Positions 7,027-15,033 of a stretch of DNA of 22,641 nt are shown piece after piece. Position numbers and translations under genes: made by a program. The stretch covers positions 1 through 22,641 of the forward strand of contig SFPL01000032.1 of the NCBI GenBank assembly GCA_004551905.1, read 5' to 3'. The DNA comes from Lentisphaeraceae bacterium. Its GTDB lineage: Bacteria; Verrucomicrobiota; Kiritimatiellia; RFP12; UBA1067. Position 1 is the stretch's first letter; each line of letters begins with the position of its first letter. Under the pieces are notes generated by a model, which had not been told where the DNA came from, made no database searches, and was given only the letters and a program-made list of their open reading frames with translations.

Positions 7027-7287
7027 CTACCTACGGATGCCGAGCTGCTTGATGAGCTCCTGGTACTTCGCCGCGTCCTTGCGCTTGAGGTAGTCGAGGA
7101 GCTTGCGGCGGTTCTGCACCTTACGGAGCAGCCCGTAGCGGCTGGAGCGGTCCTTCTTGTTCGCCTTCAGGTGCTCGGTGAGCGCGGCGATCTCCTTGGT
7201 GAGGATGGCGATCTGCACTTCGCTGGAGCCGGTGTCGCGCTCGTGGCGCTGGAACTCGTTCTTGATGGCGGCCTTGTCGATGTTCAT
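7027..7287 (-). CDS. rpsO: 30S ribosomal protein S15
   Basis: S15 is a primary 16S rRNA-binding protein of the small subunit platform. The 86-aa sequence is fully typical: the N-terminal helix (IKNEFQRHERDTGSSEVQIAI), LTEHLKANKKDRSSRYGLL, the rRNA-contact segment VQNRRKLLDYLKRKD, and the C-terminus ELIKQLGIRR. It is the first gene of rpsO-pnp-rpoZ-smpB. Its leader of about 128 bases is structured, and the start is preceded by a modest purine-rich site (AGAGAAAAAG). S15 is known in several phyla to repress its own translation through the leader RNA, which makes the folding upstream noteworthy. Confidence 0.98.
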   Translation of the reverse strand: MNIDKAAIKNEFQRHERDTGSSEVQIAILTKEIAALTEHLKANKKDRSSRYGLLRKVQNRRKLLDYLKRKDAAKYQELIKQLGIRR

Positions 7288-7325
7288 CTTTTTCTCTTGC
7301 TTTCTTGTTTTGCTACCGCGAGCCG

Positions 7326-7398
7326 GGAGGTCAAAATGCGCCCATTTCCTATGGGCATGCTCCGAGAATCGAAGCCCCCGCGACAGGGAAAAACCTCC
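7326..7398 (-). ncRNA. Candidate S15-responsive leader, three-way junction
   Basis: The rpsO 5' leader (minus strand) can form three helices. P1 is GGAGGT (7398-7393) with ACCTCC (7331-7326). P2 is GCTTCGA-TTC-TCGGAGC (7375-7359), 7 bp with one G-U pair. P3 is GCCCAT-AGGAA-ATGGGC (7356-7340), 6 bp, only two bases after P2. S15 autoregulation through leader RNAs of different shapes is known in other phyla; the assignment here is inference. Confidence 0.5.
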
Positions 7399-7422
7399 TT
7401 AGACAGCCGCAGATTGGCGCGT

Positions 7423-7452
7423 ATTATAGCAAAACGGCGCTCCGCGTGTCAA
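7423..7452 (-). promoter_or_regulatory. Sigma-70-type promoter of rpsO operon
   Basis: On the minus strand a perfect TTGACA (7452-7447) is separated by 18 bases from TGCTATAAT (7431-7423). This is the best canonical promoter in the window. It predicts a transcription start near 7416 and a leader of about 128 bases. Confidence 0.8.
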
Positions 7453-7467
7453 ACCGCCGCGCCATTA

Positions 7468-7476
7468 TGGTATAAT
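7468..7476 (+). promoter_or_regulatory. Extended -10 promoter of glnN (near-leaderless)
   Basis: TGGTATAAT is followed by 11 bases (ACGCGCCCGTC, no Shine-Dalgarno) and the glnN ATG. The expected -35 position (about 7448-7453) coincides with the -35 of the divergent rpsO promoter and does not itself match the consensus on this strand. Confidence 0.7.
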
Positions 7477-7487
7477 ACGCGCCCGTC

Positions 7488-9563
7488 ATGAAGGACCCGA
7501 TCATAGAAAGCTACGGCTCCGACGTCTTCTCCGAGAAGGCGATCCGCTGCCATCTGCCCAGGCCGGTCGCGGCGAAGCTCCTCGCCACGATGCGCAAGTC
7601 CACCCCGTTTGACCCCACCATCGCCGACGCCGTCGCCGAGGGCATGAAGAACTGGGCGCTCAAAAAGGGCGCGACCCACTTCACCCACTGGTTCCAGCCG
7701 CTCACCGGCGGCACCGCCGAGAAGCACGACGCCTTCCTCGAGCCGTGCGGGCCCGCCCAGGCCGTCCAGCGCTTCTCCGGCAAGAACCTCATCGGCGGCG
7801 AGACCGACGCCTCGTCGTTCCCTTCCGGCGGACTTAGGTCCACCTTCGAGGCCCGCGGCTACACCGCCTGGGACCCGACCTCGCCGGCCTTCATCAAACG
7901 CCACGAGAACGGCGCCACGCTGTGCATCCCCACGGCGTTCTGCTCCTTCACCGGCGAGACGCTGGACATGAAGACCCCGCTCCTGAGGTCAATCCAGGCC
8001 GTCTCCCGCGCCACCGAGCGGCTGATGCGCATGTTCGGCCAGAGGCGCGCCCACGTCGAGATTACGCTCGGCGCCGAGCAGGAGTACTTCCTCGTCGACC
8101 GCAGCCACTACCTCTCGCGCCCCGACCTGCTCCAGACCGGCCGCACCGTCTTCGGCGCCGCGCCCGCCAAGCACCAGCAGCTCGAGGACCACTACTTCGG
8201 CGCCATCAAGCCGCGCGTCCTCAAGTTCATGACCGACGTCGAGCGCAGGCTCTGGCAGCTCGGCATCCCTGCCAAGACCCGCCACAACGAAGTCGCGCCC
8301 GCCCAGTTCGAGCTCGCGCCGATGTTCGAGGATCTCAACCTCGCCGTCGACCACAACATGATGATCATGGAGGTCCTGCGGCAGACCGCCGAGGCAAACG
8401 GCCTCGTCTGCCTCCTCCACGAAAAGCCGTTCGAGGGCGTCAATGGCTCCGGCAAGCACTGCAACTGGTCCATCGCCTACGGCGGGCGCAACCTGCTCAC
8501 CCCCGGCGACAACCCGCGCGAAAACGCGATCTTCCTCACCGTCCTGATGGCGATCATCCGCGCGATCGAGATGCACGCCGACATCCTGCGCATGACGACG
8601 GCCGGCGCCGGCAATGACCACCGCCTCGGCGCCAACGAGGCGCCGCCAGCGATCATCTCCGTCTTCCTCGGCGACGAGCTCAACGACGTGCTGCGCCAGA
8701 TCGAGTCCGGCCGCCGCGGCGGCGACTCTTCGCGCCGCGGCCAGAAGCTGCGCGTCGGCGTTGACACCCTGCCGCCGCTCCCCAAGGACACCACCGACCG
8801 CAACCGCACCTCGCCCTTCGCCTTCACCGGCAACAAGTTCGAGTTCCGCGCCCCCGGCTCGTCCCAGAACTGCGCCCAAAGCCAGATGGTGCTCAACACC
8901 ATCGTCGCCGAGTCGATCGACGCGATCTGCGACCGCCTCGACACCATGAACGGCCCCTTCAACGAAAAGCTCCAACGTCTGCTGCAGTACGAGGTCAAGG
9001 CCCACAAGCGCGTCGTCTTCTCCGGCGACGGCTACTCCGAGGAGTGGCCGCGCGAGGCCGCCAGGCGCGGACTCCCCAACCTCCGCGACACCCCCGCCGC
9101 GCTCGCGCCGCTCAAGGAACGCCGCAACGTCGAGCTTTTCGAGCGCTACGGCGTCCTCTCCCGGAGCGAAATGCTCAGCCGCTGGGAGATCGGCATGGAC
9201 GACTACCGCCGGCGCATCCGCATCGAGGCCGGCATCGCGCTGGAAATCGCGCGCTCGATGGTGCGGCCAGTGGTGGCGGACGAGTTCTCGCGCCTCGCCA
9301 ACGCGCTCGGCCAGGCGAAGTCCGACGGACTCAAGGTCGGAATCCGCGGCCTCACCGCGCTCTCGTCCAAGCTCGGCGCCGGACTCGACGACCTGCACGT
9401 CAAGTGCGACCGCCTCGAGCGCACCATCACCCGCGACGAGCGTCCAGACCGCCAGCTCGCGGCGATGAACGACCTCCGGAAGACCGTCGACCGCCTCGAA
9501 GGACTGGTCGACGACTCGCGCTGGCCGCTGCCCAAGTACCGCGAGATGCTCTTCGTCTACTGA
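7488..9563 (+). CDS. glnN: Glutamine synthetase type III
   Basis: This enzyme makes glutamine from glutamate, ammonia and ATP in the cytoplasm. The 691-aa length separates it from GSI (about 470 aa) and GSII and fits the GSIII family, found in Bacteroidota, cyanobacteria and PVC bacteria. Active-site motifs are present: LGAEQEYFLVD (194-204), NEVAPAQFELAP (267-278), and NGSGKHCNWS (319-328). The GSIII-specific C-terminal helical region runs from about 560 to the end. It stands as a single gene, divergent from rpsO and convergent with the AraC regulator. No Shine-Dalgarno precedes the ATG. No glnB or ntr genes are nearby, so nitrogen control cannot be inferred beyond the promoter overlap with rpsO. 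Confidence 0.97.
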   Translation: MKDPIIESYGSDVFSEKAIRCHLPRPVAAKLLATMRKSTPFDPTIADAVAEGMKNWALKKGATHFTHWFQPLTGGTAEKHDAFLEPCGPAQAVQRFSGKNLIGGETDASSFPSGGLRSTFEARGYTAWDPTSPAFIKRHENGATLCIPTAFCSFTGETLDMKTPLLRSIQAVSRATERLMRMFGQRRAHVEITLGAEQEYFLVDRSHYLSRPDLLQTGRTVFGAAPAKHQQLEDHYFGAIKPRVLKFMTDVERRLWQLGIPAKTRHNEVAPAQFELAPMFEDLNLAVDHNMMIMEVLRQTAEANGLVCLLHEKPFEGVNGSGKHCNWSIAYGGRNLLTPGDNPRENAIFLTVLMAIIRAIEMHADILRMTTAGAGNDHRLGANEAPPAIISVFLGDELNDVLRQIESGRRGGDSSRRGQKLRVGVDTLPPLPKDTTDRNRTSPFAFTGNKFEFRAPGSSQNCAQSQMVLNTIVAESIDAICDRLDTMNGPFNEKLQRLLQYEVKAHKRVVFSGDGYSEEWPREAARRGLPNLRDTPAALAPLKERRNVELFERYGVLSRSEMLSRWEIGMDDYRRRIRIEAGIALEIARSMVRPVVADEFSRLANALGQAKSDGLKVGIRGLTALSSKLGAGLDDLHVKCDRLERTITRDERPDRQLAAMNDLRKTVDRLEGLVDDSRWPLPKYREMLFVY

Positions 9564-9597
9564 ACGCCGCGCCCGCGTCCGCGACTCGAACACCAGA

Positions 9598-10755
9598 CTA
9601 CGGCCGATGTCCGTTTTGATTCCGCCAGGCGGTCATGGTCACGCCGGTCATGGACTTGAAGAACTTGCGGAGCGAATTGGGGTTCTCGAAGCCGCAGAAG
9701 TCCGAAATCACCTTGAGCGGCATCGTTCCATCAAGCAGCTGTTTCGCGCGCTCGAGCTGCACGGCATGGATTTCGTCGAGGACTGAATGCCCGACGGCCT
9801 TCCTAAAGCGCATCTCGGCCATCCTGCGCGAGCACGGGAACCCGCCAAGAACTGTCTTCGCGGAAATCCCCGAACACGCCTCGCGGCGTATCAGCCTCAA
9901 CGCGGCCGCAACCGTCGGATCGTCCACGGCAGGGCAACGCGTCGAAGCGCGGCGGATGACGGCAAGAGGGCCAAAAGTGCAGCAACGCTCGCCCCTGAAC
10001 GACACTCCGTCCCGCAGCCGCGCCACCAGAAGCAGCGCGGCAAGTTCGCCGCCGCGGCGGAAATCAGGCTTGACGGAGGAAAGCGTCGGCTCCGTGTGCT
10101 CGCAGACCGCCGCCGCATCGTCCACGCCAACCACGGAAAGATCCTCCGGCACCCTCACGCCCACGAACTTCGCCGCGGTCAACACCTCTGCGGCGGTGGA
10201 GTCGTTCGCCGCAAAAAGCGCACAGGGCCGGGGCAGCCCTTCGAGAAACTCGCGCAGCCTGCGCTGCCACCGCGTCGGATCCTTCGCGGAAAAGCGGGCC
10301 GAAAAGACGCGGCACCCATATCCGTTCAGCGAGAGCGCCTCTACATAGCCGCGCTCACGCTCTTCGCTCCAGAAGCGCCTATGGGGATAGGGAACGAACG
10401 CGAAATTCGCGGCGCCGCCCTCCATCAGCTCCCGGGCGGCGAGTCTTCCCGTCGCGGCGGAGTCGTGGGTCACGCAGAAGGCGTTCGCGGGGAGAACGCG
10501 AGGGTCGTGGTCGAAGAAGACGACCGGCAGGTGACCGAAGGCGGATGGATCGACATCCGACGCCGTCCCCCCACATTCGACGATTGCGCCATCGGGATTC
10601 CAAAAGGACACAAACGACTTGATTTTCCTCGCCGTAGGAATCCCCTCGACGATCTGCACATGCCAACCGAACCTCGCGGCGACACTCTGGACGCCACCGA
10701 GTTTTTCGCCCGCGCTTGTCTTCGACTCCGACTGGAAGTAAAGCCATGTCGTCAT
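9598..10755 (-). CDS. AraC-family regulator with LacI/XylR-type ligand domain
   Basis: This is a probable sugar-responsive transcription factor of 385 aa. Residues 1-about 265 resemble the periplasmic-binding-like sensor of LacI/XylR regulators: AIVECGGTASDVDPSAF, LPVVFFDHDP, CALFAANDSTAAEVLTAA, VRVPEDLSVVGVDDA. About residues 280-385 form the AraC DNA-binding domain with two helix-turn-helix units; KVISDFCGFENPNSLRKFFKSMTG is the signature part. An ATG at 10764 would overlap the -10 box TAAAAT; the ATG at 10755 (MTTWLYF) lies 7 bases after that box, so it is preferred as a leaderless start. The gene is divergent from the large secreted Gly-rich protein, a likely target. The ligand is unknown; related XylR proteins bind sugars. 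Confidence 0.88.
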   Translation of the reverse strand: MTTWLYFQSESKTSAGEKLGGVQSVAARFGWHVQIVEGIPTARKIKSFVSFWNPDGAIVECGGTASDVDPSAFGHLPVVFFDHDPRVLPANAFCVTHDSAATGRLAARELMEGGAANFAFVPYPHRRFWSEERERGYVEALSLNGYGCRVFSARFSAKDPTRWQRRLREFLEGLPRPCALFAANDSTAAEVLTAAKFVGVRVPEDLSVVGVDDAAAVCEHTEPTLSSVKPDFRRGGELAALLLVARLRDGVSFRGERCCTFGPLAVIRRASTRCPAVDDPTVAAALRLIRREACSGISAKTVLGGFPCSRRMAEMRFRKAVGHSVLDEIHAVQLERAKQLLDGTMPLKVISDFCGFENPNSLRKFFKSMTGVTMTAWRNQNGHRP

Positions 10756-10762
10756 GACGCGC

Positions 10763-10771
10763 ATTTTACCA
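10763..10771 (-). promoter_or_regulatory. Extended -10 promoter of the AraC regulator (leaderless)
   Basis: TGGTAAAAT on the minus strand is followed by GCGCGTC and ATG (10755). The 7-base gap places the expected transcription start at or next to the A of ATG. A weak TTGCAT lies 18 bases upstream of TAAAAT. The box overlaps the upstream ATG at 10764, ruling that codon out if the promoter is used. Confidence 0.6.
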
Positions 10772-10830
10772 TATTTCGTATTTGGAATGCAACTATCTTC
10801 GCAAAAGGAATTATTCGAGGTTCTGATTTT

Positions 10831-10839
10831 TGCTATAAT
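10831..10839 (+). promoter_or_regulatory. Promoter of the large secreted protein
   Basis: TGCTATAAT is an extended -10 box. Transcription would begin near 10846, giving a leader of about 38 bases that contains AAAGGGA before the ATG at 10884. The -35 region (TTATTC at 10811-10816) is poor, which suits activation by a regulator such as the divergent AraC protein. Confidence 0.6.
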
Positions 10840-10883
10840 TCAAATCGTTGGACAAACGGACCACGACGAAAGGGAACAACTCA

Positions 10884-13769
10884 ATGCACCAAAACATCAA
10901 AACATTCGCCTTTCTGCTTTGCGCAGCATTGACGGCAGGAGCCGCGCTCGCCTACGATGACGACTATGTCGAGGTGGCACTCGGCGCCAACGGCTGCGTC
11001 ACCAGGATCGACAACGGCGAGCGCATCGTATACGTGTTCTCCAATATCGTAAACACTGCGACAGTCTCGTCCTCCATCGCCCTGAAGCAGGACATGACGC
11101 TCTGCGAGTCGCTGATCGTGGGCGGTGGCGGCGCCGGCGGCGGCTTCAAGGGCGGCGGCGGTGGCGGCGGCGGCGTTGTCTACAGCGATACCAAGTCTTT
11201 CGTTTCCGCTGGAAGCGAAGTTTTCCTTACCGTCGGCGCAGGCGGCATCGGAAACACCCAACGCGATGCCGCAAAGCCGCAGCGCACTGGCGCCGGCTAC
11301 GGCTCGCCAAGCTCGATGACGCTTTCCGGAGTCACCACAACCGCCTACGGCGGCGGCGGCGGCGGCGCGGACATGGATCATGCACCTTCCCAAATAACCA
11401 CCACCGTGCTGATTGCCTCCGGCGGCGGCGGTGCCGCTCAAGTCACCGGACTCAACGTTGACGGCACCTACTACACCGCCAAGCATGGATACTATGGCGG
11501 CATTGGCTACGGGGGCACCGGCGGCGGCGGCGGTGCCGGCTCACCCGGCCAGAACGGAGCGAACAAACAGTCCGGCAACGGCGGCGAAGGCGTGACCAAC
11601 GCGATTACCGGCGTCAGGGAAGTCTACGGCTCCGGCGGCGGCGGCGGCGGCGCGGTACGCATCAATTCTGGCGAGGCCACTCCTGGCATCGGCGGCACCA
11701 ACGCCGGTGACGGCAGCCAGGGCCCCAATTCAGGCACTCCGACTGCGGGAGCGGGAGTGCCGGGCTTCGGCGGCGGTGGCGGTGGCGGTGGCTACAACGA
11801 CGGCCCTTCGGCCGGCGGCAACGGCGGATCCGGCACAGTCATTCTCTCCTTCACGGTCGGCGGGCAGGCTGGGCAGCCGACTATCGATCCTGACGCAATC
11901 ACCGTCGAATACGCCGACGGCTACACACAACCGAACATCTCAGTTACTATTGGCGGTGACGAAGGCGCCGTCTACACCGCCTCGCTCGCCGTCTACTCAG
12001 TCATCGGGTCAGTCGAGGTAGCAGACGGGGAATGGGCATCGACCAACGTCTACGAAGGGCTACATCTCGGCGACACCTCAACGGGATTCGCGACCGTCTA
12101 TCCACTGCCAGGCGGAACATTCACGGTAAAAGTAATCGCCTCGGCAGAAGGTGTCGCAGACGCAGTGACGGTAAAAACTTTCACAGTTCCGACAAACGAA
12201 GGTCTTATGCTGCCACCGTATTTTGGCAAGGGCGGCGGATCGAGCGTAATCCACGTGCGCCTGGGCGCGCGCGGGCGCGGCACCGGCGAGAGCTGGACTG
12301 ACGCATACACCAATTTCCGCGACGCGCTGAAGCTAATCTCCGAGGACCGTCCGGAGCTGTGGTTCTCTGGGTCGGACACTCTCTCGTCCGCTACCGACGG
12401 GACGGTCTCCATCACCAACTCGGCGGCAATCCGCGGCGGATTCACCGGCGTCGAGAACACGATTGCCGAGCGTCCGGCGAACTCGCATTCGACCATCGAC
12501 GGCGTCAACATGTACACGGCGTTCACAATCGCGAACACGGCACCGGCGACGGTGGACGGCTTCTGGATCTGCCGCGGCACGCGTGGCCTCACCAAGTCTG
12601 GCGCGGGCGACATCACGGTCACCAACTGCGTGTTCGACTCCAACGGTCCCGGTGAGACCATTGAGGGGCGCGCGATGCATCTTAGCGGCAACGCGGAGTC
12701 CACCAGAGCGACGGTGGCCGACTGCGTCGTCATGCGCCATTACGAGACCCATACCAGCGGCACTGCCGGCGCAGTCTACCTCACTTCGCTCCACGAGGCT
12801 ACGGTATCGGCCTGCCTCTTCGCCAGCAACGGGCTATCACTAACTACGCGCATCAACCTGCTACCTGGCAGAAGCCCCGGCACCTGGGGCGGCGCGCTGG
12901 CGATAGACGGCGTAAAGACGTTAGTCGAGAACTGCCAGTTCCGGGCGAATGTGGTGCCGACGATTTTCATGGACCAAATTGCCGCCGGAGGCGTCGCCCG
13001 GCTCAGGGGCAACGCCGGCGGCAGCGTGTTCCGCAACTGCCTCTTCACCGGCAACGCCAGCATCTACGGGCGGGGTCCCAACGACCCGTACCTGGATCCA
13101 GCAGGCGGCGCACTGGTGGTGGACATGACTGCCGGGCAGACGGTGCAGGTTGAGAACTGCACCTTCGCCTACAACCTCCATTCCGGCGGGAATTCCGCCG
13201 CCTCGCTGACCGTTGTCTCTGGCGCGGCGGCTGTCACAAACACAATTTTTACTGGCAGCATCTGCACGACGGGGCGTAGCAGCGGACATGGCGCACCGCC
13301 CGGCGACATCATGGTCGCTTCCGGCGCATCTGCGACGGTCGGCTTTTCGCTTATGAGCGGAGCTGAGAACAGAACTGCCGCGGAAGGCGGCGAGCTCGTC
13401 GTCGGCGAGGGATGCATCGACGCCGATCCGCTGCTCGTCACCGAATTCAGCGCGCTTTCGCCGTACGTCTATACCGGCGAGAACCCGGGATTCATGGCTA
13501 CAGCTGGCGCGTCGATTTCGGCGATCAACGCGCATCTGAGAGGCGGGAGCGGCTACTTCGACGAGCGGACCGGTCAGCTGGACGCGACCTACAAGTCAAA
13601 GGACGGCTCCTCGCCGGCGATAGACGCGGGCAATCCCGCGTCTGGCTACGCCCGCGAGCCGGACACCCGAGACGGCTGGCATGGACGGCGCATCAACATG
13701 GGCTTCTACGGCAACACGCCTTGGGCGACGCTGACGCCCTTCCCCGGCGGCGCGATGTACCTGAGATAG
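10884..13769 (+). CDS. Secreted Gly-rich, right-handed beta-helix giant protein
   Basis: This 961-aa protein is probably exported and sits on the surface or outside the cell. The signal peptide is about residues 1-23 (MHQNIKTFAFLLCAALTAG then ALA). The Gly-rich domain (about 77-323) has runs of up to eight glycines with VGAGG, GGAGSPGQNG and SGTVILSF, like glycine-rich domains of phage tail and adhesin proteins. A beta-sandwich-like spacer follows (about 335-445). The C-terminal parallel beta-helix (about 455-950) opens with IHVRLGARGRGTGESWTDAY, has repeated 'NC.F..N' turns, and closes with INMGFYGNTPW. No PEP-CTERM, LPXTG or type IX sorting signal is seen. A TTG at 10848 would extend the frame by 12 codons but sits 9 bases after the -10 box and spoils the signal peptide, so the ATG at 10884 is chosen. 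Binding partner or enzymatic activity is unknown. Confidence 0.85.
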   Translation: MHQNIKTFAFLLCAALTAGAALAYDDDYVEVALGANGCVTRIDNGERIVYVFSNIVNTATVSSSIALKQDMTLCESLIVGGGGAGGGFKGGGGGGGGVVYSDTKSFVSAGSEVFLTVGAGGIGNTQRDAAKPQRTGAGYGSPSSMTLSGVTTTAYGGGGGGADMDHAPSQITTTVLIASGGGGAAQVTGLNVDGTYYTAKHGYYGGIGYGGTGGGGGAGSPGQNGANKQSGNGGEGVTNAITGVREVYGSGGGGGGAVRINSGEATPGIGGTNAGDGSQGPNSGTPTAGAGVPGFGGGGGGGGYNDGPSAGGNGGSGTVILSFTVGGQAGQPTIDPDAITVEYADGYTQPNISVTIGGDEGAVYTASLAVYSVIGSVEVADGEWASTNVYEGLHLGDTSTGFATVYPLPGGTFTVKVIASAEGVADAVTVKTFTVPTNEGLMLPPYFGKGGGSSVIHVRLGARGRGTGESWTDAYTNFRDALKLISEDRPELWFSGSDTLSSATDGTVSITNSAAIRGGFTGVENTIAERPANSHSTIDGVNMYTAFTIANTAPATVDGFWICRGTRGLTKSGAGDITVTNCVFDSNGPGETIEGRAMHLSGNAESTRATVADCVVMRHYETHTSGTAGAVYLTSLHEATVSACLFASNGLSLTTRINLLPGRSPGTWGGALAIDGVKTLVENCQFRANVVPTIFMDQIAAGGVARLRGNAGGSVFRNCLFTGNASIYGRGPNDPYLDPAGGALVVDMTAGQTVQVENCTFAYNLHSGGNSAASLTVVSGAAAVTNTIFTGSICTTGRSSGHGAPPGDIMVASGASATVGFSLMSGAENRTAAEGGELVVGEGCIDADPLLVTEFSALSPYVYTGENPGFMATAGASISAINAHLRGGSGYFDERTGQLDATYKSKDGSSPAIDAGNPASGYAREPDTRDGWHGRRINMGFYGNTPWATLTPFPGGAMYLR

Positions 13770-13782
13770 ACCGCCGCCATCC

Positions 13783-13799
13783 TCCGCCGGCGCGGCGGA
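13783..13799 (+). terminator. GC-rich hairpin after the secreted protein gene
   Basis: TCCGCCG (13783-13789) pairs perfectly with CGGCGGA (13793-13799) around the loop GCG, 13 bases after the stop codon. There is no T-run, so it may pause or protect the 3' end rather than terminate alone. Confidence 0.45.
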
Positions 13800-14022
13800 A
13801 ACGGCGTGACCTACGCAACTTGCCGCGCAAACTGCCGCGAGAGTATTGCAAATATCACGTGATCGTCAAGTATATGGAAGGGCCCGACCATTTTAGCGGA
13901 CGCCGAGCCAAAGGCGGTTTATCCGCTGCGCGTTCAACGCCTCGGCAAGAGGCACGGTATTCTGCTGTAAAACGTCTGTAAAGAATTAGTATAGGCAATC
14001 TGACCGTCTATGCCTCCGCGCA
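13800..14022. other. Convergent intergenic region with consecutive hairpins
   Basis: No convincing gene is seen. Between the ends of the secreted-protein gene and manC, AGCGGA (13895-13900) pairs with TCCGCT (13922-13927), enclosing CGCC/GGCG (13901-13904 with 13913-13916). A second hairpin, GCCTC-GGCAA-GAGGC, lies at 13939-13953. A TATACT box on the minus strand (13994-13989) could start a short transcript. Either a bidirectional 3' end or a small RNA is possible. Confidence 0.35.
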
Positions 14023-15033
14023 TCACCTGGAGAAGAGCTTCTTCATCTCCGCGACGCGCGACTTATCCGCCACCAGCACCGAATCGGGCGTGGTGACGAC
14101 GACGAGGTTCTTCACCCCCAAAAGCGAGATGCGCGCCGAGCGGGCGACGCAGATGTTGCCCTCCGCCTCGACGACGTTGCATGGCCCTTCGCGCACATTG
14201 CCGCGGCGGTCGTGCGGGAAGTAGCGGTCGAACGCGGCGAAACTGCCGACGTCATCCCAGCCGAAGTCACCCGGCACCACCTCGACGTTCTTCGCCTTCT
14301 CCATGACGGCGTAGTCAAAGCTGATCCTGGGGAGCGCGGTGTAGAGCCTGGCCAGAGCCGCAGGCGCGAGAGGACCCGCGTCCCCGCCGCTCTTCGCCAG
14401 GCACTCCAGCTCCGGCGCGTGCGCGGCGAATGCGCTGCGGAAGACCGACGCGCGGGCGATGAACATCCCGGCGTTCCAGAGATAGCCCGCCCTGACGTAC
14501 TTCCTTGCCTTCTCCGTGTCCGGCTTCTCGACGAACGCGCGCGTCTTCGGCGAGATGTAGCCGAAGCAGGTGGCAGGATAGTAGGGCTTGATGCCGATCG
14601 TGACTATCGCGTTCCTGCGCCGCGCGATCGCGACTGCCCGCTTCACGACCTTTCGGAACTCCTTAGGCTTCGCGACCATCTGGTCGCTCGAGAAGAATCC
14701 GACCACAGGATCGTCCGCGCCGGACGCCATGCCGACTCCGAGCGCGACCGCAGCACCGGTATCGCGGCGCATCGGCTCGCCGACGATGTTGCCCTTCGGA
14801 ACCTCGGGCAGCTCCTTCCGCGTCGCCGCGACGAGGCCCTTCGTAGTCACGACGAACGCGTCCGCCGGCGCGACGAGTCCGTCCAGCCGCGCGAGCGCCT
14901 GGCGGATCAGGCTCTCGCCGCCGAAGACGCGCAGGAACTGCTTGGGGCGCTCGGGCGTGGAGAGCGGCCAGAAGCGCTCGCCGCTGCCTCCGGCGAGGAT
15001 CACCGCGCGGAAGGCTGGCGTTTTACCCTTCAT
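14023..15033 (-). CDS. manC: Mannose-1-phosphate guanylyltransferase
   Basis: The enzyme makes GDP-mannose from mannose 1-phosphate and GTP, the donor for mannose, fucose and rhamnose-type surface sugars. The 336-aa protein is the short form, with only the nucleotidyltransferase domain and no C-terminal isomerase (cupin) domain. Visible motifs are VILAGGSGERFWPLS (nucleotide-binding loop, about 10-24), RPKQFLRVFG, EPMRRDTGAAVALG, FVEKPDTEKARKY, WNAGMFIA and VPGDFGWDDVGSF. The start ATG at 15033 overlaps the purL stop as ATGA. The frame is open 15 codons further up but inside purL, without family similarity. Coupling to purL places GDP-mannose synthesis after purine synthesis in one transcript. 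Confidence 0.95.
   Translation of the reverse strand: MKGKTPAFRAVILAGGSGERFWPLSTPERPKQFLRVFGGESLIRQALARLDGLVAPADAFVVTTKGLVAATRKELPEVPKGNIVGEPMRRDTGAAVALGVGMASGADDPVVGFFSSDQMVAKPKEFRKVVKRAVAIARRRNAIVTIGIKPYYPATCFGYISPKTRAFVEKPDTEKARKYVRAGYLWNAGMFIARASVFRSAFAAHAPELECLAKSGGDAGPLAPAALARLYTALPRISFDYAVMEKAKNVEVVPGDFGWDDVGSFAAFDRYFPHDRRGNVREGPCNVVEAEGNICVARSARISLLGVKNLVVVTTPDSVLVADKSRVAEMKKLFSR

Noticed and set aside
5730..7052. 440-aa open frame opposite pnp, and other long frames over rib, smpB and manC
   Set aside because: Arg/Ala/Leu-rich composition, no domain, and overlap with certain genes.
7989..9593. 534-aa open frame opposite glnN
   Set aside because: Same antisense artefact; no recognisable motif, while glnN is certain.
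10848..10883. TTG start adding 12 residues to the secreted protein
   Set aside because: It lies 9 bases after the -10 box and puts charged residues before a good signal peptide; the ATG at 10884 has an AGGGA site.
11113..11850. GGC-rich repeats as a possible tandem DNA repeat or CRISPR-like array
   Set aside because: The repetition reflects poly-glycine codons in one open frame; unit length and spacing are irregular, and no direct repeat-spacer pattern is seen anywhere in the window.
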